From Rhizophagus irregularis (lineage: Eukaryota > Glomeromycota > Glomeromycetes > Glomerales > Glomeraceae): DNA of 64,000 nucleotides. The position numbers and the translations under genes are program-made. Below, piece after piece: positions 36,122-46,992 of this stretch. Location of the stretch: contig NC_089434.1 of the NCBI RefSeq assembly GCF_026210795.1, positions 3,100,001 to 3,164,000 of the forward strand. The letters are read 5' to 3'. The first letter of the stretch is position 1, and each line of letters starts with the position of its first letter. The notes under the pieces were generated by a model that worked only from the letters and a program-made list of their open reading frames with translations, did not search any database and was not told the origin of the DNA.

Positions 36122-38313
36122 ATGGAGAACGATAGTGAAGACGACATTGACTCTAGAGAGTCTCAGCAAAGTTCAGATGCTGAAGCCCCTGATCGCTCTC
36201 CATATTCTGAAGGTATCATAAAAACTTTTGTTCTTCAGTAAGTTTTTTCTTACCTGAATCTCTGACGCGTTTGTCCTCTCTTTTTAGAGAATTTAGACTT
36301 AGAAGACGTGGTTGCTCCTTATAGCTTTTCGAGTACAAACGCTGCCGCTACCCACACAAATCGTACACTTCAGCCGTTTGCAGCTGATTGTAAAACTTAC
36401 GATATTGTACCATATGTAGGTTATATTTCTCTGTAAAGCATTTATTTTAAATGATCTCAATAAACTTCTGAATGTTTAGGTAGCGGCTATACATGCGTGT
36501 CAAATTTATGCACTTGATGCGACAAGAAACATGCGTTGGGTATTTACTGGTGGTGATGATGGTTTTGTAAGGAAATACGATTTTTTTGCTTCAATGGGAG
36601 GCAAAACGTTATTAACGCAAAATCAAAAACATACTCAAGTGGAATCTGTTCAAAAGGTGCGATAGGGTAATTATTATTCTTTGATTTTAAATTATCGAAA
36701 TACATTATAAATTTTTAATGAAAATATAGGCAGGTGTAATCCCTTCATATTGGGAAAATGAAGAGCAACCATTACCACCTGCAACTCCTAAGCCTGGTAA
36801 GTCGAGATAATTAATTTAATCTCTAAATAATATGGTTAATTTATTTTTAACTTATTAGAAAAGATAAACGGACCCACAGAAGATGGTACAACTCCAACAA
36901 GTGTCATTGAACCTCCAGTTCAAGAACTAAAAATGTCACCAGTTTATAGCCTAGCGGTTCAATCTGAAGCCATTTGGCTTTTAACGGGAATGGAGGTAAG
37001 CTTTTTCTATAATGAGAGGTCACATATAGTGCAGTGAATTGTGATTGCATTAATCACCCGATAAATCGGGTTTACTTTCTTCGTTTTGTCATTAAAGTTT
37101 AAAATAACACGTGTGCATCCAGAGCGGCGCAATTAATTTATTCACTGTCAGACATGAAGAAGGAAAATGCCATCATGTCTTACGACAACATAAAGCTCCA
37201 GTATCTGTTTTAAAAATAACACAAGATGAAACTGGATGTGTGAGTGGTTCTTGGGATAAAACAGTATTAGTAAGTTTATCTTTTTTGAAATTTATTATTC
37301 TTTGATTATTTTTATTTATTTATTTGTATAATTTAGCATTGGGACCTTAACACTGGTCAAGTCGTACGCGAGTTTTCTGGTCATAGTTCGCAAATTAGTT
37401 CCATATCATTTCGTCCATTTACAAACACTTCTTCTCGAACATCTGGGCAAAGTTCCCCCGCATCATTTGATCCACTTTTCGATGAACCGGAAGATATGCT
37501 AACGCATTCCAACGACGTGTTGCTTACAACAAGTATTGATGGTAATTGTTTTGTATGGGATAAAAGGGCAATGAACTCTATTCCAAGAAAAATGCCACCG
37601 CCTGAGAGAACTCCTCCGTGGTGTTTATCGGTATATTTGAATTTTTTTTCTATACTTGTAATATCATAATTATGACACATTTAGAATATTTAGAATCTTT
37701 CATTATTAATTAGGCATGTTGGAGTGCGGATGGTAATAAAATCTATTGTGCTAGACGTAATGGCACTGGTGAGCAATTTATGAATATTACAGGCCATTAA
37801 AAATTAGTATCATTTTTTAATTTTCTAATTTTATATCAAGTTGATGAGTGGGATTTTGTATCCGGAAAATTTATTCGTTCGTTTAAAATGCCAAGTGGAT
37901 CGGGTCCAGTGTCTTATGTATCAAGTATGCCCAATGGAAAACATATTATTTGGTAAGTCTTAATATTTTGAGTATTTTGAGACAAATTTTAATTTCCTTT
38001 ATTGCAATATATAGCGCTTCTACAGATAATATAAGACTGTGGAATGTTATGGATGATTATGAATTATCTAAATCGGCTGTACCGTTCTTAATTGTACCTG
38101 GACATCATGGAGGAACAATTTCTCAAATATGTATCCTCTTATTTCTTCACATATATAGTTTTCTTGGCTATATTACCCTTAACTTTTGTTCCATTTTTAT
38201 TTTAAGTAATTGATCACGATTGTCGCTATATGATAACAACTTCCGGTAATAGAGGTTGGGAAGGATCAAGTACTGAAACTGCTTTGTTTTATGAAATATT
38301 ACCAGTCATTTAA
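36122..38313 (+). CDS. SPT8: SAGA complex subunit Spt8 (WD40 repeat protein)
   Basis: A WD-repeat subunit of the fungal SAGA transcription coactivator that contacts TATA-binding protein. Eleven exons: 36122-36212, 36288-36415, 36480-36656, 36730-36796, 36859-36995, 37123-37269, 37337-37630, 37714-37768, 37841-37952, 38015-38130, 38207-38313. The total closes to 476 residues. There is an acidic N-terminus, then MRWVFTGGDDGFVRKYDFFA, AGVIPSYWENEEQPLPP, KMSPVYSLAVQSEAIWLLTG, the SGAINLFTVRHEEGKCHHVL block and SGSWDKTVLHWDLNTGQVV. Later repeats include DGNCFVWDKR and DNIRLWNVMDDYELSKSAVP. These segments follow yeast Spt8 closely in order. It is shorter than the yeast protein mainly because of a shorter acidic N-terminus. 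It converges with ATX1, with 138 bp between stops. Confidence 0.95.
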
Positions 38314-38451
38314 TAATTTCTGAATTATATTAATTAAGAATCATTTAAATATTAAATATAAGTAATATGTGTTTGCATTTATTTAAGAGAATGAGAATGG
38401 AATATTAGGTTCATAAAAAGCAAATAAACAAATATTAATTAGAACTTCAAT

Positions 38452-38806
38452 CTATTCGGGTATTTTGGCTGTTTTCCCAGTTTTTTTGATGGCTTCAATT
38501 ATCTCGTTAGGTGATTTAGCAGTTTTAACCACTACAGTCTTTTTTTCGAGATCGAAGTCGATTGATTCCATCCCTTCCCAAAAAATATAAACAAATTAAC
38601 TAAGTGAAAATATAAAAAATTATCAAATAATAAGTACCTCCGAGATTATTTAACGCTTTTTCAACAGCTTTTGTACATCCTGAACAAGTCATTGGTTCAA
38701 CCTCGAACGTATAGGTTGTTTGCTATGTCGAAAAGAAATAAAAGGATTAGAATATGTAAGAACTAAATATATTTACAAAAAAAATAAAATATACATTTTC
38801 GCTCAT
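38452..38806 (-). CDS. ATX1: Atx1-type copper chaperone
   Basis: A small cytosolic Cu(I) metallochaperone that delivers copper to the Ccc2-type P-type ATPase. Exons are 38806-38795 (only 12 nt, MSEN), 38722-38638 and 38573-38452; the frame closes at 72 residues, the usual size. The metal-binding loop is MTCSGC (M-x-C-x2-C) near residue 15. The heavy-metal-associated fold follows (ALNNLGGMESIDFDLEKKTV, then IIEAIKKTGK), with the conserved lysine KKTGK near the C-terminus. No continuous open frame longer than about 45 codons exists, because of the splicing. Confidence 0.93.
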
Positions 38807-38940
38807 TTTAAGAGTTTTCTGATTGAAAAGTAATAAACGTATCTTACGTGTTTTTGGACGATCATTTAGCAGTAGGTCTATATAATAGGGCAATAACAGC
38901 TGATATATCGTTACACAACCGACTTGACCGAAATTTTATA

Positions 38941-39045
38941 CAGTTGGCTCGCGTTATAACGAATTTGCTGATCTGACCTTCGTTATGGAAAAATTCGGTA
39001 ACGGATTTTTTGACATCCATATAGCAAAATTCGGAATATTGATTG
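38941..39045. mobile_element. Short pogo-type MITE fragment
   Basis: It begins CAGTTGGCTCGCGTTATAAC after TA and ends TTCGGAATATTGATTG before TA. The inverted match is imperfect, but the left end has the TATAACGAAT block shared with the elements at 58844 and 19903. Confidence 0.45.
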
Positions 39046-39270
39046 TATACCGAATTTTTATTAAATATTTTAAAGTAAATTTATGTAAATAAATGTAAAT
39101 TATAGTATATTTATATTATTTATTATTAAGATATTAATAAATCATTAAAATTCGTTTGTCTCGCAGAAATAAAACGTTGTTTTAATGCCTCCTCCTTAAG
39201 TTTTTTAATGCATCTTAATTCTTTTTTCATATCGAATTTATCCTCTTATTGCTCTAAATACAAAATCATC

Positions 39271-39720
39271 TTATCTGTTATCATAATGTTCAATGGCCTC
39301 GCTATGAGTAATGGATGGTAAAGGATTAGAATTTAGTTCTTCTACCTCTTGTTCATGATTATTGGGAAGAACTACTTTCAAAATTTCTTCACTGGATATC
39401 ATTTCTGTTATAAGTTCAGATTCATCCCATTGAATAAATTCATCAGCAGTTAAAGGATTTTCAAGATTAAGTTTATCAATTAAATGAACTTCTTTCAGCT
39501 CATTCGTATGTGTTAGAAGAACTTGTGTTTCAGCACAGAAATCCATATCAATTTCATTTTCATTATCTTTAGGTAAAATATCTGCTTTTAACCAGCAATT
39601 TTCAATAGTAGATTGAGTGACATTATCCCATGCATGTATGACATATTTGATGCACTTTTTGATATTAATTTCAACAGGGTTAATGCCAAATTCACAATAA
39701 TAATTTTCAGTATTGTACCT
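39271..39720 (-). pseudogene. pogo/Tigger-type transposase, C-terminal fragment
   Basis: Minus-strand coding from about 39720 to a stop at 39271. The segment IKKCIKYVIHAWDNVTQSTI followed by ENCWLKADILP is the hallmark after the DDE domain of Tigger/jerky (CENP-B-related) transposases, where A-W-x-x-V-x-x-x-T-I-x-N-C-W is conserved. ENPLTADEFIQWDESELITE and an acidic tail then close the protein. The DNA-binding and catalytic parts are absent or unrecognisable upstream, so this is a relic. Confidence 0.72.
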
Positions 39721-40381
39721 GAAATAAAAATTAAATTTTTTATAGTTAATAAAATTTTTTCATTGAGAAAGTTCATTTTCAAGTTTTTGCTAAAGTATTC
39801 TTTTTCTAATTAAATTAGAAATAATGTATAAATAAAACTAAGCAAACGCATAAAGTATCAACACGTAATAATGAACCTCCATGTTGAAAATGTTTAATAT
39901 AAGTTTCTTTAAAATGACAAAAATTCTAAATGATTATTAGTTGTAGGAATATTAATATTTATATTTAAAATACAAGCTGCTCCTTGATGACCAATTAATG
40001 ACTATGCATGAATTAAATTTCCACACCGACATGATATTAAATATTTTAAAAACTGAATAGCTCCTTCAAGTAAAGCACATATTTGATTATTTTTTGCAGC
40101 ATTCAATTGAACCTGTATTAATAAATTCAGTATAAATTAAATAAATTTATTAAGTTATCATTATAGTAATTAATAATATCTGAAAAACATTTTGCAAATT
40201 TTGTATAGTTAATTTAATTCCATTAATACTATCTATATTTTTAATTTGTATTAAAACTCCTTTAATACATATGGGCTGATTTGTTTTTTTTGTTTTTTTG
40301 TTTTTTTTATTAGCAATAAATGTTAAAGATCAATACATATGGGAAGTCTAATGACTTATACATAGGAAGGCAGGCAATATG
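39721..40381. other. Spacer with weak minus-strand coding remnants
   Basis: AT-rich. A minus-strand stretch at about 40010-40115 reads LNAAKNNQICALLEGAIQFL and then CRCGNLIHA, which is protein-like but unrecognised and ends at a stop. A T/G run lies at 40280-40315. It may be the far end of the Tigger relic or another decayed gene. Confidence 0.3.
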
Positions 40382-40389
40382 GTTAGAGC

Positions 40390-40633
40390 TAAGGTTGCTT
40401 GCCGAAACCTAGGGGTTTAGGCAAGATGGCGTTTCGCCGAAAAGCGAAATTCTGCCGAAACTATATTAAAGTTATATTAAAAAACTGGCGAAACTTTGGA
40501 GAAAGGTGAAACTGCCGAAACTTATTATAAATGCCGAAACTGCTGAAACTCTGCCAAAACTATAATAAATCTATAGTAAAATTTTGACGAAACTAATCGT
40601 AGGATTTTGAAGAGGTTAAGACAAGCAACCTTA
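40390..40633. mobile_element. Nested hAT-type MITE, TAAGGTTGCTTG ends
   Basis: A 244-bp element with perfect 12-bp inverted ends TAAGGTTGCTTG/CAAGCAACCTTA, flanked by the 8-bp duplication GTTAGAGC (40382-40389 and 40634-40641). The interior repeats GCCGAAAC motifs. The right-hand copy of the duplication contains the first bases of the larger hAT element (TAGAGC at 40636), so this MITE inserted into that element's tip. Confidence 0.9.
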
Positions 40634-41149
40634 GTTAGAGCTCTGATCGGTTTTGGTAACTACTGAACCGTACTGATCGGTTTCGATATCAGAACGGTTT
40701 CAGTATTCTGATTTACTGAACCGAACCTTTCAGTAAATTTACCGATCGGTTTCGGTAATTTCAGTTTTGGTATCAGTTTTGCGATTTACTGAACCGATTT
40801 ACCGAACTGAAACTTTTGGTAAGTTTTGGTAAATTTTACCGATCAGTTTGGTAAATTTTACCGATCAGTTCAGTAGATTTTACCGTTCAGTTCATTAGAT
40901 TTTACCGTTCAGTTTGGTAGATTTTACCATTCAGTTTCGGTAAATTTACTGAACTGATTTACTGAATTTTGCGAAACATTTATTAGTTAAAAAAAGTTGC
41001 GCAACGTTTTTTCTTTTGATGATTTTATAAAAACGTTGCGAAACATTTTTTATTTGGCAATTTGGTAAAAAAAGTTTCGCAAGCTAGGGCCGGGAGAAAC
41101 TCAATCATACCAATAAGGATGACTGTAGTATTGCGGCAAAAATCATAAA

Positions 41150-42360
41150 AAATAAAAGCGTTAAACTTGACGTTTTTATAATTTTTTTATTTAATTAATT
41201 AAAAACGTTGAACTTCGCGCTTTTTGATTAAAAAAAAAAATTAAATGTTTTGGTTAAAAAATGCCGCACTTGACATTTTTTAACTAATTTTATTAAAAAA
41301 ACGTCAAAGTGCGACGTTTTTAATAAAAAAATTTTTTTTTATTTTTTAGTTTAAAAACGTCGCACTTGACGTTTTTTAACTAAGTTAATTTATTTTTTAT
41401 TAAAAAAATGTTAAAATGCGACGTTTTTAATAAAAAATTATTTTTTTTTTTATTTTTTAGTTTAAAAATGTCACACTTAACGTTTTTTAATTAAGTTAAT
41501 TTATTTTTATTAAAAAAACGTCAAAGTGTGCCATTTTTAATAAAAAATTATTTTTTTTTATTTTTTAGTTTAAAAACGTCAAAGTGTGACATTTTTTAAC
41601 TAAGTTTAATTTATTTTTTATTAAAAGGACGTCAAAATGCGGCGTTTTTAATAAAAAAAATATTTTTTTTTTGATTTTAGTTTAAAAATGTCGCACTTAA
41701 CGTTTTTTAACTAATTTAATTTATTTTTATTAAAAAACGTCAAAGTGCGACGTTTTTAATAAAAAATTATTTTTTTTTTTATTTTTTAGTTTAAAAACGT
41801 CACACTTGACATTTTTTAACTAAGTTAATTTATTTTTTATTAAAAAAACGTTAGAATGTGGCGTTTTTAATAAAAAATATAAATTTTTTATGATTTTAGT
41901 TTAAAAACGTCGCACTTGATGTTTTTTAACTAATTTAATTTATTTTTTATTAAAAAACGTTAAAGTGTGATGTTTTTAATAAAAAAATACAATTTTTTTT
42001 ATTTTTTAGTTTAAAAACGTTACACTTGACGTTTTATAACTAATGTAATTTATTTTTTATTAAAAAACGTTGCATTTGACATTTTTTTAATTTAATTTAA
42101 TTTATTTTTTATTAAAAAACGTCAAAGTGCGACGTTTTTAATAAAAAAATACAATTTTTTTTTTGATTTTTTAGTTTAAAAATGTCGCACTTGGTGTTTT
42201 TTAACTAATTTTTTTTTATTAAAAAAACGTTAAAGTGCGACGTTTTTAATAAAAAATACATTTTTTTTTTGATTTTTTAGTTTAAAAACGTCGCACTTGG
42301 CATTTTTTAACTAATTAATTTTTTTTCTTATTAAAAAACGTCAAAGTATGACATTTTTTC
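41150..42360. repeat. Palindromic satellite array C (AACGTC/GACGTT hairpins, about 105 bp)
   Basis: About eleven units of 100-112 bp. Each holds AACGTCAARGTGCGACGTT, itself a stem-loop with CpG-bearing arms, and its mirror AACGTCGCACTTGACGTT, separated by AT-rich linkers (TTTTTAATAAAAAA and TTATTTTTTAGTTTAAAA). The two mirror copies can pair, so each unit is a nested hairpin. In some units the CpG sites have decayed to CA or TG. It sits just inside the left end of the hAT element and upstream of its transposase. Confidence 0.85.
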
Positions 42361-42600
42361 TTTTCTTTTAACAATATTAGTAATAAATTCTTTTTTTTTT
42401 AATCATCATTCTTCTCGCCACAAATCACATGATTGCAAAATCGCACAATCAATATTACAGAATTGAGTATTCTGATTTAATTACCGAATTTTTGCAGATT
42501 GATCTTATCAATTTTAATCTTTTTTTACATTTTTTTCATTTTTTTTCATTTCTAATATTAATTATATTATAATAATAATAATAACTTTAATTACAATAAT

Positions 42601-45453
42601 GACTTTTGAGTTCAAAGAAAATGACATTGAGAAAACAGCTGAGGAAGAAGCTGAGGAAGAGGCTGAGTATGAGACTGAGGAAAAAGCTGCCGAGAAAGAG
42701 GCTGAAGAAGAGGCTGAGTATGAGACTGAGGAAGAGGCTGAGTATGAGAATGAGGAAGAGGCTGAGTTTGAGACTGAAGAAAATCAAGTTGATGATACTG
42801 AAACTGAGGAACAGCAGATAGAAAAAAATATTGAGCGTGAAGTAGAACAAGAAGAAACTAATACGAAGAAATGTAGTTGGGTGTAGAAGCACTTCACATA
42901 TGATGAAACTGTGAAGAAGGCAAAATGCAAGCATTGTAAGATTTTAATTGCTTGCAATAAAGGAAGTACGTCGGGAATGGCTGGTCATATTAAAAGTAAA
43001 CATAAATTAATGAAAGAAAAAGAAAAAAAACAACTTACAATACGTGAATCTATTAATAATTCTGAAGTAATTGTAAGTATAATGTTTATTTCTTTTTATT
43101 CATGTAGGTTATAATTTTGTGCATTAAATATGAATATTTTAATTTTTAATTTATAAACTCATATATTCATATTTAGGTATATAGTAAAGAACCTTTTAAA
43201 AAATTTATTATTTGATGGATTGTAAAAAATGACCTTCCTTTTACTTGTGTTGAATCTAAAGATTTTTGTAATATGATTTCTCTTTTACGTAAAGATGCCT
43301 TCATTCCATCTGCTGATACAATCAAAAATTATATTATGACATCTTTTAATGATAATCAAAAAAAAGTTGCTTCTATTTTACAGGTTATATATATTAATGT
43401 TTTTTAATAATAGTTTTATTTGAATTTTACTAATTATTATTTTAATTTTTGTAGAATACGTCTAGTAAAATTTCTTTTATGATTGATGCATGGACTTTAT
43501 CAAACAATTTTTCTTTTTTAGGAATAACAGCTCATTGGGTTACAGAAAATTAGAAATTAAAAAGTTTCCTTTTAGATTTTATTAAACTTGAAGGGCCGCA
43601 CTCAAGTGCCAATATCAAAGATGCTTTTTTAAAAAGCTTAAAAAATTTTAATATTGAATCAAAGGTTAGTTTTTTTTATAAATAGTAAAATAATTTTAAT
43701 AAAAATTAAAAAAAAATTTATATAGATTATTTTAATAAAAATTAAAAAAAATTTTATATGCATTCTTGGGCAAAATAACGACTGATAATGCCAGCAACAA
43801 TATTACATTTCTCAAAGCTGTTGAATCTGATCTTTCTCAAAGATATATCTATTATGATAGTGATGATAAGCACATTCGTTGCTTGGCCCATGTAATCAAT
43901 CTAGCAGCGCAACAAGTCCTTACTACCCTTAAAGCCACAGATAATAATGAATCATCAAATGAAGAAGTTGGTAGTTTGATAGTTAAGGTAAATAATTTTA
44001 TTATATTATTATTATTAAAATTTAATTAATAAATCTATTAAAAATTGTATTGCCTTTTAGCTTCATACTCTTATTAAAAAAATAAAAGCATCACTCCAAC
44101 AAGTAGATAAATTCAAAGCTCAATGTAAAGTTGCAAATGTTCCAAATCTAAATGTCATACTAGATATTCGCACTAGATGGAACTCTACGTATGATATGCT
44201 TGTAAGGGCAAGAAACTTAAGGAAGTAAGTTTGTTATTTTATTAATTTTTATTTTAATTAATTTATTAAAAACAATTATAATTTTATTTTATTTTTGCTT
44301 AATATATTAAGTAACAGTGATTCAAATCTTCGTCCTTTTACAATTAATAAAGATGAATGGATTAATTTATTAGAAATAGAAGAGTTATTGAAGATTAAAT
44401 TTTAATATTATATATATAATTATGTATTTTTATAGTTTTATTAAAAATTTTTATTTTTTAGTATTTTGCTAAAGCAACAAAGCAAATTTGTAGGGAAGCA
44501 TACCCAATACTATCATACGTGATTCCTATATACAATATTTTGTTAAATAAATTAGAGAATTTTTGGGATACTCCAAATAGATTTGAAAATGGAAAAGTAA
44601 GTTTATTTATATTTAATATTTATATTAAATGTAATTAAATTCCTTTTTTTTAATAGGAAGCGGCAATTAATGCCATTAATAAGCTTAAAATTTACTACAA
44701 TAAAACTGATTCAACTTTATATGCAGTTTCTTTAAGTAAGTTATTATTAAGTTAATTTAATTTAATTAATTTTAATAATGTTTGTAATATATATAGTTTT
44801 AGATCCACATCTTAAAGTAGAATATATGAAAGATAATGAATGGGAAATCCAATGGGTTGATAGAACAAAAAAAACTGTATGAGTTTTATTTGTTTTATTT
44901 AAATTATATTATAATTTTCTTTATTTTATACATACTATATAATAATTTAATAGGTATCTGAACTCTATATGACGTTATATGCACCTCAAGAAACTCAAAA
45001 TACTAATATAGAATATAATTCATCAGATAAAGATCTTGTTTCACATATTTCCAAATGGCGCCATATTGAATCTGTAAGTGAATTTGATCGTTATCTTAAT
45101 GCTGATCGAGCACAAGCTCTGTGTGATACTTTAAATTGGTGGAAAGTAAGTTTATTATTTTAAAGGATATTTATTTAATTAAATATTTGTAACAATTTTT
45201 TAATTAATAGCGACATGAGGAAGAATATTCTAACTTATCGAACATGGCCAAGGACTACCTTGGGGTTTCAGGTTTATTACTAATCTGTTTTATTTATTAT
45301 TCAATAATATTTTTTAATGTAAAAATATTTTATTTGGTAGCAACGAGTGCTTTTGCTAAACGTATTTTTTCCAGTGCAGCTGACGTAATAACATATGATA
45401 GAGCAAGTCTTGCACCCGAAACTGTGCGTGCAGTCATGTGTCTGAAGCATTAG
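42601..45453 (+). pseudogene. hAT transposase with BED zinc finger, interrupted by three stop codons
   Basis: A spliced gene for a hAT transposase. After a Glu-rich acidic repeat (EEEAEYETEEEAEYENEEE) comes a BED finger with CKHC and HIKSKH (42930-43005). Then come MIDAWTLSNNFSFLG (first catalytic Asp), TTDNASNN (second Asp, near 43780), RCLAHVINLAAQ, LDIRTRWNSTYDML and LDPHLKVEYM. The C-terminal dimerisation motif is TSAFAKRIFSSAADVITYDR and SLAPETVRAVMCLKH. Exons are separated by GT-AG introns of about 60-100 bp. In-frame stops occur at 42884-42886 (TAG in SWV-x-KHF), 43213-43215 (TGA in FII-x-WIV) and 43551-43553 (TAG in TEN-x-KLK). It is therefore inactive as it stands, though otherwise well preserved. 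Confidence 0.88.
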
Positions 45454-46289
45454 TTTCGTTCAGGTGTTTTAGATTAAATTTAGGTTTATTAGTTTTTCAT
45501 ATTTGAATTTTGTTATTTGAAGTTAGTTATTTGGATGGAGAAGAATTGGATACTCAGGAAAACTTTGGATGAATAATTTACATCAAAAGAAGATGATTGA
45601 TATAATTTCTTACGATAACCTCACTTCTTTATAACATAATGTTGAAAATGTATGGAAAATGTGTGCTGATAGCTTTTAATTTTGACAAATAAAATTGTTA
45701 AACCCGATCCAATTCAATCAAAGTCTTACGAAAATGCTTTTTCATAACCAATTTAATAAAAAAATGGATCGTTGATGTTTTTTTAAAAAAACATCGCAAA
45801 ACTGTGTTTGTTTCGCAACGTTATTTTTTGAAATAAAAACATTTTTTATTAGTTACACTGGTCAAATAATAAAGTATCAGGTAATAACATATCAGGGCAT
45901 GATATGCAATATTAAACAATATGTTTAATGGTTTAGTTTATTTGCTTATTTGCGTACAATATTTATCGATTTTTATTTTAGGTATTGTACGGTATTGTAT
46001 TTATATTGGTTAACGTCATGAAATATTACATGATCGAAGTTTCTCTTAAAAAAAAAAGAAAATAAAATTTTTTTTTCATTTTGAAAAAAAGTATTTTTTC
46101 ATTTTTTCAGTTACCGCAGAAATCGTTTCAGGTAGATTACTGCAGAATTGATGTCTCCTTTTCTCCTTTTCTGAAAAGGAGATTACTTTAGTCATACTAT
46201 ATAGATTTTAGTAGAACTTTCGAATGGGAAAATTTTGCAACATTAGTATGTTCCTTATTCTGATGATGTTTATCAAGAAGGGAGTTTTA

Positions 46290-46700
46290 GAAATAAACTT
46301 CAAGAAACGAACTAACGTTTCTTTTTTTAAATTTATAAGATTTAGCTTTTCTGGAGAGGACTTTTAGACGGTAAGTTTGTTTTTTGGGAGTTGAGTTTTG
46401 AAATTAACTTCAAGAAACGTACTAACGTTTCTTTTTTTTAAATTTTGTAGGTTTTAGCTTTTCCGAAAAGAACTTTTGGATGGTAAGTTTGTTTTTTGGG
46501 AGTTGAGTTTTAAATTTGACTTCAAGAAACGTACTAACGTTTCTTTTTTTAAATTTTGTAGGTTTTAGCTTTTCTGGAGGGGACTTTCAGATGGTAAGCT
46601 AGTTCTTTGGGACTCGATATACTGTTTTTAGGGTTTCAGAATTGAATTTAACGTTTCTTTTTTTCCAATTTTATAGGTTTTATCATCAGAAACACCTTTA
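46290..46700 (+). repeat. Tandem exon-like cassettes, 111-bp period
   Basis: Three units with a period of exactly 111 bp, and a fourth, diverged, 115 bp on. Each has ACTAACGTTTC (a branch-site-like ACTAAC), a T-rich tract ending in TAG or AAG, then about 32 bases related to GTTTTAGCTTTTCTGGAG, then GTAAGTTTG. The mini-exons are 46340-46370, 46451-46482 and 46562-46593, and a fourth 3' site is at 46676. Further splice-like sites follow at 47238 (GGTAAGTTG) and 47309 (TTTTGTAG). No open frame links them. Confidence 0.6.
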
Positions 46701-46776
46701 AGATATGGCTCAAATTTTTATTGTAATTCAAGCCGACGACAACAATTTCAATCTTCATTTCATGGACTTAATATTC

Positions 46777-46992
46777 CTAAGTTTCAACGGACTGTACAGC
46801 GTCATTTTTCCTCACAAAAACAATGGATGCGATACCTTTTGAGCGATCACTTTGATCAAAGTTAAGGTTAACTTGATGTACAGACTGATCATCATTGAGG
46901 AAATTTCCAAAGATTTGCTTCTGTGACTTTATAGGCGAGGTATGAAACAAGAATTTTCCTTTTGGTGATGCGTTGAGATTTAGTGGCGCCAT
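46777..46992 (-). pseudogene. ALYREF/Yra1-like RRM gene fragment inside the hAT element
   Basis: A 71-codon open frame that reads as the middle of an mRNA-export adaptor RRM. It has ASPKGKFLFHTSPI, where a beta strand and RNP2 would be, and then VNLNFDQSDRSKGIASIVFV, matching the RNP1 region of ALYREF proteins (R-S-x-G-x-A-x-V-x-F). Continuation upstream (47000-47240, minus) is broken by stops. It lacks the Gly/Arg-rich flanks and the end of the fold, so it is a truncated copy. The family call rests on about 20 residues. Confidence 0.45.

Noticed and set aside
42587-42934. Minus-strand hydrophobic frame (Leu/Ser/Phe-rich) opposite the Glu-rich repeat.
   Set aside because: It is the shadow of the acidic N-terminal repeat of the hAT transposase (GAG/GAA codons read backwards).
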